Origin: Humidesulfovibrio sp.
GTDB lineage: Bacteria > Desulfobacterota > Desulfovibrionia > Desulfovibrionales > Desulfovibrionaceae
Reading direction: 5' to 3'
DNA length: 64,000 nucleotides
NCBI GenBank assembly: GCA_031292175.1
Contig: JARLHQ010000027.1
Span: 62,001-126,000, forward strand
The first letter of the stretch is position 1, and each line of letters starts with the position of its first letter. This document shows positions 62,008 through 64,000 of the stretch, in pieces. A program made the position numbers and the translations under genes. The notes beneath the pieces were generated by a model, which made no database searches, was not told the DNA's origin, and worked only from the letters and a program-made list of their open reading frames with translations.

Positions 62008-62984
62008 GCTTCGCCAATGCCAATGTTCTGATCACCGGCGGTGCTGGCTTCATCGGCTCCAATCTCGCAATTCGGCTCGTAGGGGAAGGCGCGAACGTCA
62101 CCATTGTGGACAGCCTCATCCCCGAATATGGCGGAAGCCTTCACAACCTGGCGCCCATATCCGAATCGTGCCGCCTGAACATCTCAGACGTCCGCGATCC
62201 CCACGCCATGCGCTATCTCATCCAACGCAAGGACTACCTGTTCAATCTCGCCGGGCAGACCAGCCACATGGATTCTATGACGATGCCGTTCACCGACCTT
62301 GAAATCAACGCACACGCCCAACTGTCCATTCTTGAAGCCTGCCGCCAATACAACCCCACGATCCGCATCGTTTTCGCAGGAACGCGGCAGGTGTATGGCC
62401 GACCCCAGTATCTGCCCGTGGACGAAGACCATCCGATCCGTCCTGTGGATGTCAATGGAATCAATAAGGTCGCAGGCGAAAACTACCACTTGCTCTACGG
62501 TGACGTATACGGCATCCCCTCAACAGTTCTGCGTCTTACCAATACATACGGGCCGCGCATGCGCGTCATAGATGCCCGCCAAACCTTTGTGGGCATTTGG
62601 CTCAGGCTGCTGCTGGAGGGCAAGCCCTTCGAGGTTTGGGGAGGCGAACAACTCCGTGACTTCACCTACGTGGACGACTGTGTGGATGCCATGCTGCTCG
62701 CCGCACAGAATGACAAGGCGATAGGCCAGATCTACAACATCGGCGGAGAGAAGAACGTCTCCCTGCTGCACCTTGCCAAGTTGCTCATTGAGGCCAATGG
62801 CGGTAAGGGCGAGTTCGTACTCCGCCAGTTTCCGGATACACGCAAAAAAATTGATATTGGCAACTACTATTCCGATGACACCCGCATACGGAAGGCGCTT
62901 GGCTGGATGCCATGCGTTCCGCTTGAAGAGGGACTGCGCAGGACCGTGGCATACTACTCAACGGAGCTGAAGCACTACATTTAA
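62004..62984 (+). CDS. NAD-dependent epimerase/dehydratase (extended SDR)
   Basis: A 326-residue enzyme. The Rossmann start NVLITGGAGFIGSNLAIRL and NLAGQTSHMDSM are typical of extended SDR sugar epimerases/dehydratases. The usual YxxxK active site reads NGINK, so the catalytic Tyr position is Asn; this NGxNK variant recurs in some sugar SDRs. Its sugar substrate probably feeds the upstream aminotransferase. No gene is seen in the next 50 bases. Confidence 0.9.
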   Translation: MSFANANVLITGGAGFIGSNLAIRLVGEGANVTIVDSLIPEYGGSLHNLAPISESCRLNISDVRDPHAMRYLIQRKDYLFNLAGQTSHMDSMTMPFTDLEINAHAQLSILEACRQYNPTIRIVFAGTRQVYGRPQYLPVDEDHPIRPVDVNGINKVAGENYHLLYGDVYGIPSTVLRLTNTYGPRMRVIDARQTFVGIWLRLLLEGKPFEVWGGEQLRDFTYVDDCVDAMLLAAQNDKAIGQIYNIGGEKNVSLLHLAKLLIEANGGKGEFVLRQFPDTRKKIDIGNYYSDDTRIRKALGWMPCVPLEEGLRRTVAYYSTELKHYI

Positions 62985-63026
62985 TCACGCACACCGGTAC
63001 AATCTTTGACAATCACGACCTCGCGC

Positions 63027-63048
63027 AACGGCACAACGTTGTGCCGTT
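63027..63048. repeat. Perfect 22-bp palindrome after the epimerase gene
   Basis: AACGGCACAAC and its exact complement GTTGTGCCGTT abut without a loop. Only three T follow, so it is a weak terminator at best. It could also be a binding site or the relic of an IS end, since IS3 remnants begin just after. Confidence 0.6.
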
Positions 63049-63271
63049 TGCTCCTGTAGCACGCACCAGAGGCCAGGCCGTCACGTCAGCCCGCGAACAC
63101 TGGGTGAGCAGCGCCTACGACAAGTGGAAGTCCAAGTACGGCGGCATGAGGGCATCGGACATCCGGCGCATGAAGGAGCTGGAGGCAGAGAACGCTGTGC
63201 TCAAACGGATGTTCGCGGAACGGAACCACGCGAAGAAGGTGCGCAGGGACATCATCGGCAAGATCCGCTGA
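63041..63271 (+). pseudogene. Remnant of an IS3-family OrfA
   Basis: The frame encodes YDKWKSKYGGMRASDIRRM, then KELEAENAVLKRMFAERN, the end of IS3 OrfA including its leucine-zipper-like helix. The N-terminal helix-turn-helix part is missing and replaced by unrelated sequence. No downstream OrfB follows in register. Confidence 0.75.
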
Positions 63272-63339
63272 GACCGGTTCAACGACGGGAGTTCTTGGCG
63301 CCAGCGCATTGCATGAGCGTTGGGGCAAAGAGGCCGAGG

Positions 63340-63485
63340 TCGTTGGAGCAGGGGAAGCCCGGTTGAAGAAACTACTGGCGGAACGCGGCCTCGAAGTCGA
63401 GATGATGCAGAAAATCCCCACAGACCATGCTACGCCCCCAGCCAGGCGTCAGCAGGCGGCCTTCGTTCTTTGTCGCGTGCCGTAA
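63340..63485 (+). pseudogene. Second IS3-like fragment
   Basis: The frame RLKKLLAERGLEVEMMQKI, followed by PARRQQAAFVL, resembles the OrfA/OrfB junction of another IS3-type element. It is truncated on both sides. With the preceding fragment it shows repeated IS insertion and decay next to the glycan cluster. Nothing was recognised in 63486-63584. Confidence 0.55.
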
Positions 63486-63584
63486 CGCCATTCGTTTACG
63501 CTGATTTCTCTATCCCGTCCGACACTGTGCCACAACCCGTAAAGACACTTCAGGATGCCACGCCACTCACGGCCAGGGCGGTCA

Positions 63585-64000
63585 TCACGAGCCGGGTCCC
63601 CACGTCTCCGGCCCCGCTGCGCGAACATACTTGAGGAAGGCGTAGAACGCGCCGTGCGCGGCGTTGATGAAACCGGCACGGCCGTCCAACACGCCCAATT
63701 TGATCAGGTAGAGCTTGGCGAAGCGGGCGAATCCGTGGACGATGCCGGCCAGCACGCCGCCTTTGCGACCTTTGCGGCGCAACTCGTCTGCGGCCTGCTG
63801 GGAGTAGGAATTGATCTTATCCAGGTGCTCGCGGAAATCGCGGTAGGGATAGTGGACGATGTCGCCGTTAAGCTGACCCGTGGGCCCCAACGGATGAAAG
63901 GATTCGTGCGCACCGCTCACGCGGATTTCCATGCTGCCGGGACGGAAGAGCCGCAGTAGCCGGTCCGGATACCAGCCTCCATGGCGCATGAACCCGTTGA
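63585..64000 (-). CDS. Family 2 glycosyltransferase, LPS-core type (C-terminal part)
   Basis: The frame is open to the right edge, so the N-terminal catalytic domain lies outside. The visible 138 residues contain RLLRLFRPGSMEIRVSGAHESF, GQLNGDIVHYPYRDFREHLDKINSYS and FAKLYLIKLGVLDGRAGFINAAHGAFYAFLKY. These are the conserved end of WaaE/KdtX-like LPS core glycosyltransferases. It is on the strand opposite the glycan cluster. A convergent IS graveyard separates them. Confidence 0.8.
   Translation of the reverse strand, partial: NGFMRHGGWYPDRLLRLFRPGSMEIRVSGAHESFHPLGPTGQLNGDIVHYPYRDFREHLDKINSYSQQAADELRRKGRKGGVLAGIVHGFARFAKLYLIKLGVLDGRAGFINAAHGAFYAFLKYVRAAGPETWGPGS

Noticed and set aside
63027-63048. 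IS terminal inverted repeat
   Set aside because: It is a loop-free palindrome, not the paired end of an element, and no matching partner was found near the IS3 fragments.

Overview
The window reads as chromosome from a high-GC sulfate-reducing deltaproteobacterium of the Desulfovibrio type. Supporting signs are a HesB-like selenoprotein, a complete set of genes matching the families NCBI names 'GAK system', an Aquifex-type aconitase, FeoAB with a Cys-rich partner, a liv amino-acid ABC operon, and two chemoreceptors. I inferred this from gene content and made no database search. No rRNA, tRNA, CRISPR array or intact mobile element was seen.

Layout. 1-400: on the minus strand, a promoter, a 31-codon leader peptide rich in Phe/Tyr/Trp codons and a terminator/antiterminator pair form a classical attenuator for an operon lying beyond the left edge. 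389-3572: an EAL protein and a chemoreceptor. 3681-9931 (minus): MFS pump, TetR regulator, a Cdd1-type protein flanked by copies of the hemC 3' end, hemC, an FmdB-type zinc ribbon protein and lon. 10313-24774: a probable phosphate-starvation region. It holds a PhoB-like regulator, a DksA-like protein, a PHP-glycosyltransferase fusion, two small HU-like proteins, an eight-gene GAK operon (XXXCH protein, PHP-like hydrolase, amphi-Trp protein, PhoU-kinase fusion, ATP-grasp, HprK-like kinase, CofD-like protein, second amphi-Trp protein) and an OlsF-like ornithine-lipid acyltransferase. Four of its promoter regions carry the same 11-bp-period motif (GTNAC-N6-GTNAC type).

25075-27104: upp-uraA uracil salvage. 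27265-27496: IS3 remnant. 27629-29371: second chemoreceptor. 29607-31388: umuDC. 31506-36338: livGKHMF. 36583-42450: a chorismate-mutase/EPSP-synthase-like fusion, a small protein, aconitase and a PpiD-type foldase. 42579-45510: HxlR regulator with flavoprotein, then arsM-sigZ. 45907-49091: feo locus. 49361-50659: ridA and a tandem HesB-like pair, one copy with an in-frame UGA that is very probably selenocysteine. 50846-55667: TetR, PyrR, shikimate-kinase-like protein, YkgJ-type Cys cluster protein, hemerythrin and a methyltransferase fusion. 55732-62984: TSUP permease and a surface polysaccharide cluster. 62985-64000: decayed IS3 sequence and the C-terminal part of an LPS-core-type glycosyltransferase.

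How the parts fit: the 10-25 kb region looks like one phosphate-stress programme. The PHP-glycosyltransferase and the OlsF-like enzyme would replace phospholipids with glycolipids and ornithine lipids. The functionally uncharacterised GAK operon carries the same putative operator and includes a PhoU-domain protein. This link between GAK and phosphate control is inference from promoter motifs and neighbourhood.
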